42,378 nt of DNA from Scleroderma bovista (taxonomy: Eukaryota; Basidiomycota; Agaricomycetes; Boletales; Sclerodermataceae). Positions 1 to 11,267 of this stretch are shown piece by piece. A program made the translations under genes and the position numbers. The stretch covers positions 1 through 42,378 of the forward strand of contig JAYMGJ010000645.1 of assembly GCA_037178675.1 (NCBI GenBank), written 5' to 3'. The notes beneath the pieces are model-generated. The model ran no database searches and was not told the DNA's origin. It worked only from the letters and a program-made list of their open reading frames with translations. How positions within the stretch are numbered: the stretch's first letter is position 1; every line of letters starts with the position of its first letter.

Positions 1-12
1 CTAAGAAAGACA

Positions 13-545
13 CACGGGTATCTTGATGGTGACAATAGATGGCCACACCAGGGAGTAGTGGAGCAGTAATCTTGCGAGTATATGAGAAAAGCCCAAGGAA
101 GGGACACCATTCACAGTAAATGATCTCGATGGCAATGATGAATGGTCATGGACACAAGATACTCGCTAGTGTTCAACACCAGGGAGTAGCAGGGCAGTAA
201 TCCAGTGAGCATTGTCAAGGAGAAGAGCCCATGGGAACAATGCTGTCCACAAAAGATGCACGGGTATCTTGACGGCAATGATAGATGGCCACACCAGGGA
301 GTAGTGGAGCGGAGTGGTAATGTAATCTTGCGAGTATGGTCAAGACAAGAAAAGCCCGAGGAAGGGATACTGTCCACAGTAAACAATCTTGACAGCGACA
401 ATGAATGGTCATGGACATGAGATACTCGCTAGTGTTCAACACCAGGGAGTAGCGGGGCAGTAATCCAGCAAGCATTGTCAAGGAGGAGAGCCCATGGGAA
501 TAAACACCAGGGAGTAGTGGAGTAAGGGGAGTAGTGGGGTAAGAA
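13..545. repeat. Tandem duplication, period about 246 bp
   Basis: The block beginning CACGGGTATCTTGA at 13 starts again at 259 (246 bp later) and is followed by the same order of sub-motifs, with scattered substitutions and small indels. Each unit contains two or more copies of a shorter ACACCAGGGAGTAGYGGRG motif, and extra partial copies of that motif follow near 500-540. The short reading frames on both strands here follow the repeat and resemble no protein I know. The repeat may continue left of the window. Confidence 0.8.
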
Positions 546-658
546 GAAAAGACTTCAGCAACTGTTGGCACATTCTGGACAAACAGTGGCAAATATTGGT
601 TATATTAACTCGTTGCCAGTGCCACATGCCACCAATTCACATTTTGCTCAACCATCTC

Positions 659-915
659 CCTGGTGTTTACACTGGTGAGATCCTTTTCAATGCTACTCCT
701 GTTCTTCACCTTTTCCAGACATGCTCCCCAGTGTTTACACTGGTGAGTTTTGGTTTGTCCGCCTGTGACCTTGTCACCTGTCCACCCATGCTCCTGATTT
801 TCTGCCTGCAACCTGCCCATGCATGCTCCTGAGTGTTTACACTAGCAAGCTTCTACTTTCCCGCTGGCCACTTTCACCTACTTGTGCACGCTCCCCAGTG
901 TTTACACTCACGAGC
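659..915. repeat. Dispersed short motif GTGTTTACACT (four copies)
   Basis: Four copies of a motif close to CCCAGTGTTTACACTGGTGAG lie near 659, 727, 829 and 895, with irregular spacing of about 65-100 bp and unrelated sequence between them. The core GTGTAAACAC/GTGTTTACAC is nearly palindromic. It is probably a degenerate minisatellite. No gene is visible between 600 and 1,140. Confidence 0.6.
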
Positions 916-1143
916 CTTTACTTTTCCATTTGTAACCTTTTTCGCTCAGCTCTTGTGAGTTTATTTAACCTACCATTCCACCCATTGATCACCATTCCAG
1001 CAGTCTTCCCTTAGCCACAATCACCCCCCTGCTTGTATTTTACATGGAGATCCTCGATTGGTCCTTTCTTTGCCTGATTACCGTCTATTTAAGTTTTTTG
1101 TGGTTTACTATGAAAAGGCTCGCTTGGTCTTAGCCTATTTTCA

Positions 1144-1521
1144 ATGAACCGCCACCATGGGTGGTGCTCCCGCACTACTTCAAATATGCTTGGTGTTGGG
1201 ACTCATGACTCATTTTGTCACACCTCTCCCAACTCACCGCAGGTCAGTTTGTGGGCCAATAATACCCCAAGCTGGAATACCCCTGACATTTCAGGATTGG
1301 GGTCTGATGTTGATTTGGGGATCCCAACCCACTCATGGGGCAATGATTGTGGTTGGGGCACCCATGATAATGAGGCAGAGGGATGGCCTGGCATTGCTTC
1401 ATCAGATGGGGGTGGCTGGGATGAAAGAGGTATACATATAAAGTTTTGCGCTTGTACCTCTACTTACATTGCATTGATGAGAGAACAATTCCATCCACCA
1501 CCTGTTGAGCCTGGCAGTTGA
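1144..1521 (+). CDS. Hypothetical W/G/S-rich reading frame, possible 5' exon of the downstream gene
   Basis: An open frame of 125 codons with a Trp/Gly/Ser/Asn-rich middle (repeated NTPS, SWGND and WGTHD-like words), which looks like a disordered, lineage-specific fungal segment. A plausible splice donor (GTATAC) follows the GWDERG codons near 1,430, so the true exon may stop there and splice toward the gene at 1,646. An overlapping frame at 1,157-1,441 has less biased composition and is probably a shadow. I recognise no domain. Expression is not evident from the sequence. Confidence 0.35.
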   Translation: MNRHHGWCSRTTSNMLGVGTHDSFCHTSPNSPQVSLWANNTPSWNTPDISGLGSDVDLGIPTHSWGNDCGWGTHDNEAEGWPGIASSDGGGWDERGIHIKFCACTSTYIALMREQFHPPPVEPGS

Positions 1522-1645
1522 TAAATAACGATGGAGTCAATGCAAAGTTATTTCAATTGACTATCTGCTGTGAGGACTGCAACTATCTCTTCAAAAAATG
1601 CTGTTCAATGCCAGAGGTGCCTCTCTTGAGAGGCGGTGATGACTC

Positions 1646-3416
1646 ATGGTCCAGAGCCCAGTCACAGAGGCAGTGGTCTTTAGATGGATAAATCATAATG
1701 GTTTTTGCGTGAGGACCCAATGCAATCATCAAAAGGTGCCATCAATATGGGAGATGTATGATGAAGAGCACATGAGGCGATACAATAGTATTCACAAGGA
1801 GTGGGATATATGCACAGATTTTTTCTCGGAGGACAACTTTGACCTATTTGAACCCATGGAAACAGCGTTTCCAGTTCTCCCCCCATACCCACCCCTGTCT
1901 CCACAGCCCCCCCAACACACATTGGCATCAGACCACTCAGCAGATTATGTGTTTGACTCCATCATCGACACCCTTTACTATTGGTATGGTGTCCTCTGCT
2001 CTTCTGGGAACATCATGAGTCCTGATTGTACTGTATGGGATTTTAAATGTGTATGCCGATATGTTCTCGATAAGCAATTGCCCCTCCTGGCAGTCAATGA
2101 CATTCAACGTACATCTTTAGTCACTTTTTTCCATCTTCTATCTTCTGGTGCCAAACTCGCTGTGCTGTCAGACCTTTCTGATTCATCCTCAAATCCAGTC
2201 TCCAATCATGGAACTAATTTTCCCATCACTCCTGTCCTCCTTGATGGTGACAGGTACTTTCTGTTATCTGTTGACGAGCAATCGAGAAACTGGTGCATAG
2301 CACTTTGTGACCCAAGCAATGTGCTGCAAATGTTCCAGCAGGGATGGCATGCCAATGTACCATTGCTCATTAGGCAGCTTCTTTGTCATGGAATCCCCCT
2401 AAATACCTTTTTAATCACTCAACTTCAGGATGCAATCCCGCCGCCTCTGGAGCTTGGACCTCCCCCACCACTTCCCAGAGTGTCCATCCAGCTTGACTGG
2501 TGCACCACTGACTATGGCACGTACAAACAAGCATGTAATACATTCCTTGCTCACCCATATGCTCGTGCAGCTCTCCTAAAAGGCAGAATTGTTGGATGCT
2601 TGGCCAGAGAGTATCTTGACATAGCATTTGTCACAGAAGGTCCATCCCAGGATGTCTTCATGTTTGGGACCTCACTTTGCAGTTCTGAAGGCTGCCTTTT
2701 CTGGGACAATAACATCAACAGCTGAGACAACCCTAAGGGCAAACAACCCAAAGAACTACCACATGGGACTCTGAGGAGGAATAGGACTAGAGGTCTTAGA
2801 GTGAAAACCCAAAGAGAGCTTGAATGGAGAGCCTCTGGGTGCTGGATTTCAATGGTATATATACTGTACTACATGTGTCCTGTGTGAGGCTATCCATGAG
2901 GCTGTATGCTGTGTGAGGCAGTGAACACAGCTGCCACCCTGTGGTAAGGCTATGCTAATGACATTAAGGGATACAGCATGTACAGCATGAGGCTATGGTC
3001 CAGACAGACCTACAGATAAGATGCACTAGATAAGATACTATGCTACGATAAGATAAGATGTCATCTAACCAGAGATTAGATAAGATAAAAAGTTAGACTG
3101 TTACAACAGCTCTGAAATGGACCTAATGTGTGGTGTTTACAAAACACCAACTGGTCAGGGCATGCAAACCGCCAATTTGTCTTGGTGGCTGAAACAAGTG
3201 ACCTGGGTGGGCTCTAACTTTGATGTTGGCTATTGGGCACCTGACAATGAAGTTTGGTTTCATACCCATCTGGCCAAAATTCAGGCAGGTGAAGTGCAAT
3301 CTCAAAATGCCCATCATTGGACTAATGCACTCAAGATATTTAAAATTATGGCAAAAATAGTACATAACTACAGGTCAGCTTGTGCGGACTATCTATCTGA
3401 ATCTCTCGAGATGTGA
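1646..3416 (+). pseudogene. Uncharacterised basidiomycete gene split by a solo LTR
   Basis: Codons run open from 1646 to 2722 (359 codons). The LTR begins exactly at the next codon and supplies the TGA stop. On the other side of the LTR and its target-site duplication the same frame resumes at 3111 and runs to a TGA at 3414-3416 (about 101 more codons, containing GVYKTPTGQG and SWWLKQVTW). Removing the 383-bp LTR plus one 5-bp duplicate leaves the frame continuous, so both halves belong to one gene of at least 460 codons. The first part has a HKEWDI motif, a proline-rich spacer and many Cys/Trp. From memory, similar proteins with a C-terminal DVGxWxP motif recur as multicopy 'hypothetical proteins' in agaricomycete genomes; I know no function. 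The true start may lie upstream, with exons around 1144-1430. As it stands it would make a protein lacking the last 101 residues. Confidence 0.75.
2723..3105 (-). mobile_element. Solo LTR of a Gypsy (chromovirus-type) element
   Basis: A 383-bp block with TG...CA ends (TGAGACAACC... at the left, ...GACTGTTACA at the right), flanked by the perfect 5-bp duplication ACAGC at 2718-2722 and 3106-3110. It is a diverged homologue of the LTR at 11349-11691: both share GGAGCCTCTGGGTGCTGGAT, a TATATATACT box, 'GGCTATCCATGAGGCT' and a GATAAGATAAA-rich end, in the same orientation. No internal retrotransposon sequence is present, so it is a solo LTR left by LTR-LTR recombination. It interrupts the reading frame described at 1646-3416. 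Confidence 0.93.
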
Positions 3417-3430
3417 AATAGCCACCTGAG

Positions 3431-3467
3431 TAAATACAAAGTTTTTTGCATGCAATCTTTGTATTTA
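3431..3467. repeat. Perfect 11-bp inverted repeat (hairpin) just after a stop codon
   Basis: TAAATACAAAG (3431-3441) and CTTTGTATTTA (3457-3467) form a perfect stem with a 15-base loop. It begins 14 bases after the stop of the split gene. It could act as a 3'-end/terminator-like structure or be a relic of a small inverted-repeat element; nothing else decides between these. Confidence 0.6.
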
Positions 3468-4176
3468 GTACTGGTGGGCGATGCTCAGGCACCTACCCTG
3501 AGGGGAGCACCTGGTGAGTGGGCGATCACTTTTCTTGTTTGCAAAAGTTCAGATTTTTCATATGTGCAAAATGGCAATTTACATTTGAAACTCTGCCAAC
3601 AATACAAAATACCTTATTTCCTCAGTCATTTTTGCGATTATAAAATTTGAGATTTTCGGCCAATCAAAAGGGCTTTCTAACACTTCAAATAGTGAATTGG
3701 CTTTTACGTATAATAAAACTTCTTATTTATTTGCCATTTTATCAAGTATTTACATGCCAAATTACATGTCTTATTTTGAGCAATATTTTATTGACAATGA
3801 TGATTTTAAATTTTAATAGCATTAACATGTGAAAATAAAATTTAAAACCATCATTTGACATTTTCAATGCACTATAAATGGTGGGAAAATTTCAAAATCC
3901 CCGGTGTGCTAGGTCTGCTGGGATGGGAGAAGCCACAACTCTTCAGCGCGTGCGGAGGAACAGGTGAGGAGAAAGCATACTAAGGTCGTATCGCTATAAA
4001 GGAGCAGTGGATGTGTTTCGATTCCATCCATCGCGAGGTTTCAAGGAAACGTGCACAAGACACATGTACTGGTGCACAGCCCCCCGGGGACAGTGCTGTG
4101 GCTCACACACCCTCAGTCCACACTCATCATCGTCTTTGAAACTACTCATTCGTGCTCAAGTTATACCACTGAAATC
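3468..4176. other. AT-rich intergenic stretch
   Basis: From about 3540 to 3900 the sequence is strongly AT-rich with short frames only. A CTCAGG/CCTGAG inverted repeat lies near 3483-3502, followed by GAGTGGGCGATCAC. I see no gene. Sequence composition returns to normal at about 3900 and may include the promoter region of the NLR-type gene that follows. Confidence 0.5.
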
Positions 4177-7100
4177 ATGCCAAAACATAATAGCAATAAG
4201 AACCACTCTTCTCTTGGAAAGAATCGGAATCTGGTGCTTTGGATTCGCACTTCCATCTCTTTTCAAACTAACCGAAGAGACAGCAGGGATCTTCTGGGAA
4301 CACCTCTCGTGCAGGCAGGCTTTTGGATGCTGGTCGCAAGGTATGCACTTCGGTTGTATTACATAGGTGCCTGTACTTGTACTGAATTGCCCCGCAATAC
4401 AGTTGTTCAGCCTCTCTCGCAAGCCCTCAAGGAACACTCTCGTCGAGCAAAACCCAGATACAATCAATTTGGTAAGTACATCGGCGCATTGGGTTTGTGC
4501 GAGACAATCAACCTTGTCATTGCGCAATTCCGTCCGCAGGCAACAGTGCCTATCCCCAGGACATCCATAGCAGACATTGCGCTCACGCAGAGTGAAGGTG
4601 TATGTTATCTTGCATCGTGTTCTGATCTCTGTGGTGATACAAAACTAAGGTCGTCAATGCCAACATCGCAACCAACCTTGGTGCTACTCCCATGGAGTGT
4701 GTTCCCATCTCAGCAGATGAGATATCGACAATTGTGCCTCCCTCGGAGGTTCAAAATGTGAGCCAACATGCATATCATCGAGTATTAAGCATCGATCTTA
4801 TTTGGCTTCATCGATGACAGGATGATCTTGACCATATTGCCACAAATACTATCACCAACACGGCTTCGTCTTCTGCACAACAAGCTTCTGAAGTGCAGGA
4901 TTCTATACCCGATGCTTTCCAGGTAAGGAGTAGAATTAATATTGGGTCCAGGTTCACAGGGGTCTCATCCGCCCTCAGGTTCCTCCTACTGATGATGCGA
5001 GGAACCTAGTCAGCGACCTCGAAGTTACGCAGAAAGAGGTGTCGCAGATGAAAAATATGCCGGGCAGCATGAACAAGGTGTCCGATGGCGTGAATACATA
5101 CCAATCTGTTGTGGATCAGTTCGATAACGTGAATTCATGCCTTCAACCCATTAAAGTCTTCACCTCCGTTGTCCAGACAATTTCCGATGTGCGTCCTCTT
5201 TCCTTTGGTGCACACATCACTAATTGCGCTTAGATCCACCCATATGCAAAACTAGCTTTATTTGCACTATCATGGGCCGCTCAGGTACGTCCCAAAGTTA
5301 TACGAGATTGCACTATATGTAATATGTGGACAGACTATCATTAAACAAGACACGATGGATCAGTCAGTCCGCGATCTCTTAGAAAAAATCAGCCATGTCT
5401 ATACTTTCCTCATCGAACCTCGTACCCTCGAAAAGGTCACCCAGATAAAGGAACCTCTGTCGAAAATCTCCGAACTGATGCGCAAATGTGTCAACTTCAT
5501 CCAGAAATATTCTAAAATTAAAAACTTTTGTACGTCATACTCACACTTGAGTTTCAATGTTTGGCTGATGTCTCTTCATGAAGGGCTAAGAACGGCGAAG
5601 CAGGTTGGGCACGAAACCAACACTGTGATTACTACCTATGGCAACGCGTTGGATGTTTTGATGCAGCAGTGTCGGGACCTTATATCTCGGGATACCTGGG
5701 CGACCGTTCACGAGCTGGATGACAAGGCTGACAATATCTCAGCCAATGTTGGGAACATTTGCGACGTCGTCGGTGACATTCGCAAGGATGTGGAGCACAT
5801 GCACATTGGTGTCAAAGACATACATCAAGAAGTCCGGCATGTCCTAAATGGGGTCGGTTGCGTGGAAGATGCTATTGGTCATGTCCAGAACAGTATCAAT
5901 GAAATTGAGAATAAACTCTCAAAGATGGGTAAGGATGGTTCCACACAGTTGTGACTTGTCCTAAGCAATTGCCATGCAGATCAAGAGGCCACCCTTGGCC
6001 AGCTCGCCTATGTGGGGAATGCTACGTTTGTCGCCAAGAAAGTCTGTTTGGAAGGCACGAGGGTTGATATCCTGGCGGACATTGTGGACTGGATCAATAA
6101 TTTGGAGCCTGATACTCCTCAGGTTTTGTGGCTCTATGGCCAGGCAGGCAAAGGGAAGTCAGCCATCGCCCATACGATCGCCAGCTGGTTCAAATCTCTT
6201 GGAGCCCTTGGGTCGTGTTTCTGCTTCACCCGAGATCAACAGGCGGAACGTCGCTACGAAAAGATATTCACCACCATTGCACGCGATCTTGCTGATCGTG
6301 ACCCTACTTTCAAGCGGATTCTGGCCAAGGTCATTGCAGGTGATAAAGCGCTATCCACCTCGTGTGATGTGGAGCAACACTGGGAGAAGTTCATTTTGGG
6401 TCCCATTTCCAAAGCTGCAACGTCTTTGGTTGAACGGGTGGTCATCGTGATTGACGCACTCGATGAGAGCGGTGTCGAGGCCTCCCGGAAAGAAATTCTC
6501 AGCGTTCTAGCTTCTGCACAGGTTACTGAGCTCCCGTCCAGGATTCGTATTCTCATTATGTCCTGCCCTTGACCTGATATCACCGAGGCCCTTCAGAACT
6601 TTCCACACATCACATGCAGATCCATGGATGACCTCTCTAGTGCCGAACGCGATATCCATCTGTACGTTTCTGCTCAGCTAGGAAGAAAACTGATGGATCG
6701 TTTCACTGGCCAACAAATCTCATGGCTCGTACACCTGGCGGATGGGTTATTCGAGTGGGCTCGGTTGGCTTGCGAGTTCATCAAATTACAGAAGGGTGGG
6801 TTCACAGCCATGGAGCGATACGAATCCCTGGTCTCTGGGTCGCCTGGAGCAGGAAAAGGACTTTTGGACGAGATGTACCTTACCATTCTGAGAGACATCA
6901 TTGAGGACGACCCGAAGGCATGGTCGCGATTCCACTCTGTGATGCGACAAATACTGTGGACCCAGGAGCCTCTCCCAATGGAGTCGTTGGATGCGATGCG
7001 GCGCAACTTCCCCGACAATGATCTTTCTGAGGTCGGGGTGATCCTCGACCCCATGGGTGCCCTGTTGAGTGGCATTGCTGATGTATCAACCCCAGTCCGT

Positions 7101-8491
7101 GCATTACATGCATCATTCCACGATTTCTTGACCGACCCTGCGCGGAGCATGGAGTTTGCTATCGAAATGGAAGATGTCCATTGTCAGCTTGCTTGGGCTT
7201 GTGTTCAAGTCATGAAAACTGGGCTGTGTTTCAATATCTGTCAATTGGAAACATCATACCTGCCGAATTCTGAGGTCACTGACTTGGACTGGCGAGTTCA
7301 TGAATACATCCCTCCCCACTTGTCTTATGCCTGTCGACTCTGGGCCATTCATGTTCAGGTGGGACTGTTTGGGAGGAACTTGGCACAAGAAATAGAGTTG
7401 CTGTTGAAGGACAAACTTCTCTTCTGGATTGAAGCACTCAGCTTATTGAAGGTGCTCAATGTTGTGCCTGCACACCTGGCAACTATAGCTTTATGGCTGG
7501 AGGTATGTTTATTATGAATCTAATCCCACCCAATACTGCTAATGAGAATGTTTAGAAGGATGATACCTTTGAAGAGGCATCAGCAATAGCAAGGGATGCC
7601 ATCAAGTTTGTCCATGCATTTAGTGGTGTGATCATGGAAAGCACCCCACACCTGTATATCTCAGCTCTGCCATTCTCTCCAGTAAAATCCATCATTTATA
7701 CAGAGTTCTCACCCAAGTAATCAAATTTGGCCCAAATTGTTGATGGAGGAGAGCTACACTGGCCAAACCTTCAGCTGACAATTATAGGATGTCTCTTCAC
7801 CACTGTTGCATTCTCACCAGATGGAAAGAGGATTGCATCAGGTTCATATGACCACACCATATGTTTGTGGGATGCTGAGACTGGACTGCAGCTGGGTAGC
7901 CCTCTCACAGGGCACACTGACTGGGTAACCTCAGTGGCATTCTCACCAGATGGAAAGAGGATTGCATCAGGTTCAGTTGACAATGCCATATGTTTGTGGG
8001 ATGCTGAGACTGGACTGCAGCTGGGTAGCCCTCTCACAGGACACACTAACTTGGTAACCTCAGTGGCATTCTCACCAGATGGGAAGAGAGTTGTGTCTGG
8101 CTCAGGTGACAATACTATACATATGTGGGATTATCCCCCAGATGATGTGGGCAGTCTGTTCTCCTATCACATTCCAACACAGGCCCATCTCCCACTCTGC
8201 TATTCTCCCAATCCATCCCATGCCTTGCTGGATTTCAATGTGTATACCCACAAAACTGATTTTAGCACATAGCATATTAGGGCTTTAGTGGGGTTACAGG
8301 GTAGTGGATGGATTGCTAGCCCAGAAGGTCACCTGCTTCTATGGGTTCCATCATATATGCCAAGACCATCATTATATTTACCCAGTATGTTATTTGTTTT
8401 AGGGAAACATACCAAGCTTGACTTGAGCAAGATGGTTCATGGTTCCCAATGGGTAAGGTGCAACTATCCACAGGATGTAGTAGGAAAATGA
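4177..8491 (+). pseudogene. NACHT-WD40 STAND/NLR-like gene with three in-frame stops
   Basis: Fungal STAND NTPases sense non-self or stress through repeats and signal through a nucleotide-switching NACHT domain. Here exons 4821-4922, 4979-5188, 5234-5284, 5334-5529, 5584-5928, 5980-7502 and 7556 onward join in frame through 45-56 nt GT-AG introns. The N-terminal exons give a helical, coiled-coil-prone region. The NACHT core has Walker A GQAGKGKSA (about 6138-6164) and Walker B VVIVIDALDES (about 6438-6470). Three WD40 units follow (7808-8130), then a conserved-looking tail with GWIASPEGHLLLW (from about 8300). TGA at 6570-6572, TAA at 7718-7720 and TAG at 8270-8272 each interrupt a frame that continues at once on the other side with family-like sequence, so these look like nonsense mutations rather than gene ends. 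Exons before 4821, and the start chosen at 4177, are uncertain. Confidence 0.85.
7808..8130 (+). repeat. WD40 repeats, 129-bp period, nearly identical units
   Basis: Three units start at 7808, 7937 and 8066, exactly 129 bp (43 codons) apart. The first two are almost identical at the DNA level (AFSPDGKRIASGS..D then CLWDAETGLQLGSPLTGHT). The third diverges after MWD. Such high internal similarity is typical of fungal NLR repeat arrays that expand and contract by recombination. Three units are too few for a full seven-blade propeller, so this copy is either contracted or pairs with repeats lost by decay. Confidence 0.9.
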
Positions 8492-8919
8492 CTGTTGTAG
8501 TTACTAGGAGTGCCTTCACTTCCATTTTCATGTTCCTTCCATTGTATACTTTATTCATGGACTCTCATTTCATTGTAATAATGTCTACAAAATTTATGCC
8601 CATGTTGAATTGTTTTTGTCCTTAAATTTGGTGTGAATGTAGGTTAGACAGGGGACAAGTGCAGGTTGGGACCAGTATGTACTCACAAAGTGCCAACTGC
8701 ATCAGCACAAAACATGCTTGGTACTTGATGTGGCATGTCAACAAGTATGGGATTCTGAGACATCATAAATACCTAATGAATATGGTATCATGGCAAGCTA
8801 AGGCTTCTTTAACTACATCAATTGTGACAAGAGATGGTACACCAACAAAGTGCCATAATTGCAGGTCCAAATATAAGCCATCAATCAATCATTCAGCTGA
8901 TTGCTGGTGAGAGAAGGGG
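8492..8919. other. Intergenic, no recognisable gene
   Basis: After the tail of the NLR-like gene the sequence is ordinary in composition. A frame at 8659-8910 (83 codons, plus strand) has no recognisable motif and I do not call it a gene. Confidence 0.5.
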
Positions 8920-10034
8920 AAAGAAGGCAAACCTTGCCTGCATATCAAAGAATAAGTTCACCAGCTTGATATCCCTATGTATGACACCTTGACTGTGCAA
9001 ATATGACACTCCTGTCAATATTTGCTTGAAACAGCACTTGACTTCACTCGGTGACATGTCCCCTTTCTTGATCGCTGCATATAAGTCCCCCTCGCACCAC
9101 ACCTTGTTCTCGTCCTGGACAACATCAATGGTCTCAATGATGTTGACATGATGCAATGTTGAGGAGATGCAGAATTCTGCTGTAAGCTTCTTGATGTATT
9201 CTTTTTCAGATTTGTTCTTGCGACACTTCCGGAACTCCTAATGGATGAGGAAGAGTGATAAGTATACTTGGGCCTATTGCAACTTTCTGACACACACCAT
9301 ATTTTTATGTGAGGCTAATGCCACTTTCATCAGGAACAGATTTTTGCTTGCCATCAGAGTCAGATTTGTGACTTGAACCAATTGAACATCCAGAAGACTT
9401 TTTGTTCAGTTTGGGAGCAGAGGCTATCAAGATGGCAAGAGAGAATTTGCTTGAATCTGATTGAGTGTTTGATGAGGTGTGTGGACGGACTGGGGTTGAG
9501 GGGGGTTGGGGAGAAGAAAGGGTTGTTGGGGCCCACGATCTTGGGTTCTGCACAGGCTGCATTGCTGTGGGTGGCGCAAGGGAGGAAGTAGAAGGGTGTC
9601 ATTGTTTGCTGGAGTTGTTGTTGATGTAATGATGGACGTGGAACAAATGGCATGTTGCTGAGTATACCCGCTGATACACCAGGGGTTCTGCTGGGCACCT
9701 GGGACAGGGGCCGTGTGGATGGAATGCTCCAGCTTTCAGACTCGGAAGGGGATGGAGAGTCTGTGGCTGAGGGTGTTTCTGACCCTGGCGCAGATGGTGG
9801 CATTGCAAAGTCCTTAGGCTTGATGCGAGGTTGTACAATAAGATTATTGAGGTTGAGACAGGGTGTTCCTTTAATGATTGGGGTAGCTGTGGTGGCAGGG
9901 ACTGGAGAAGATGAACTGTGGTCATTCTGCGCAGTGGAAGACATTGAAGTGTAGTTTTCTGTGTGAGGAGTCGGGGCAGAGGTGATTGGGGGGTAGGGCC
10001 CAGTGATCCTGGGAGGGCTTTTCTGGCCCATCAA
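8920..10034 (-). pseudogene. Damaged serine/threonine protein kinase gene (HAL/SAT4-like)
   Basis: The minus-strand exon beginning at 9237, after a splice acceptor (CCATTAG), reads [14 protein letters not shown], then [20 protein letters not shown], then [36 protein letters not shown]. The HRDIKLVN catalytic loop is present. The order resembles fungal HAL4/SAT4-type kinases from memory, but the hinge segment expected between VWCE and GDLYAAI is missing, and the C-lobe with the DFG-type motif is not found to the left of 8920. Upstream (9360-10034) is a Ser/Pro/Thr-rich frame starting MMGQKSPPRI, which would suit the long disordered N-terminus of this kinase class. The linking segment around 9240-9360 is hard to read. 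A kinase without hinge and C-lobe cannot be active. Confidence 0.7.
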
Positions 10035-11267
10035 AATCGGACTGGGCTTGGTCTGAGACTGTTGTCATCATCGCTGAGGAGAGCAAAGCCAGCCATGTTC
10101 TATATCAATGGATCCATAATGTTGTGGTTGCAGAGTTGTGCTGGTTAGTACCCCCAACGCCATCTGAGCGGCATAAGGATGAATCTGGGTAACAATGTCA
10201 GTCTAAATCTTCCACTGCAGCAAGTGAGAAATCATACATTGGCAATGGTACTATGAAAGTCTTGAATGGTTAGAGAAATGCTGAACTGATGGTGTCTATC
10301 TGAGAGGTGGCAGAGTTTGACCCAATGACAAGCTCAACAGCATGTTGTGTAATGCATGGCATAGGTGCTATTGCATCAAGGTCTTTTTGAGCAGCGTCGA
10401 TCTCATCATGTATACAGGTCACAGGAGCAACTGCAAGCTGGTGCACTTGCACTTTATTAGTTGGCTCATGCTATTTATCAGTCGAGTAGTCAGCAAACAG
10501 CACTAGATGTGGATGTTGGCCATTTCTCATACCTAGTGGTCTGGTGTAAAGACTTGAACCGGTCTTTTGTGCAAATTGTGCAGCTATCAGATCTTGAGGT
10601 ATTAGCAAACAATACTCCATGACACACACGCTGCTTCTGCAGACCTTGGGATGGTAGTGTTTGAACGAAGCACTTACACCTACAGGGGAACTCGCAATAC
10701 TTGGGTTGGACCATTTAAATGGGAGTAAACCCTTTAACCTCGCCAGTCCTCCCAGAGTGCTGAATGCAAGCAAGCAATGTTGAAGTGATCTCAGGGATAA
10801 GAGCTGGAGATGGCCCTTGTGACTGCTTGCTCATTTGTTGATCAAGAGGGTCTATGGAGAGACAAATTGCATACCAGATCCATCCGAGCCTCGAGGGTCT
10901 GCTGTGACTTGTCTGGGTTTGGTGTCCTGCTTCATCTTGAAGTGACGAATGTTGGACTGATTATTGGCCATTGATAATAGGCTTGTCGGTAGAGCGAGAT
11001 TATGTTGTCAGTGGAAAGCAATTGAACATCTGTAGGCAATGAAGTGGTTGGCACTGTGGTCCGGTCTGGTGTGTCAGGATGCCTTTCACTGTGAGGTTGC
11101 CATGAAGTGCCACTGACCGACATTGACTGCACCAGCATCCTCGATTGTGCTTGTGGCGCAGGTGACAGAGATGCAGAATCAAACCCTGAAAGAGACCCTG
11201 GTGAGCGCTTGAGCCCTGTATGTTCATGCTAGCTATCCCCCCCTTTCTCCAGATACTATTCCATGGG
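10035..11267. other. Long stretch without a recognisable gene
   Basis: Only short frames occur (for example 10270-10452, 10471-10773 and 11000-11272, all minus). None shows a domain, a biased composition or convincing splice continuity. It may be kinase-gene flank or decayed repeat. Confidence 0.4.

Noticed and set aside
3420..3900. AT-rich block with inverted repeats as a MITE
   Set aside because: I could not find matching terminal repeats with a target-site duplication at its edges.
8659..8910. 83-codon plus-strand frame between the NLR-like gene and the kinase
   Set aside because: No motif, no splice context and no compositional signal; it may be chance.
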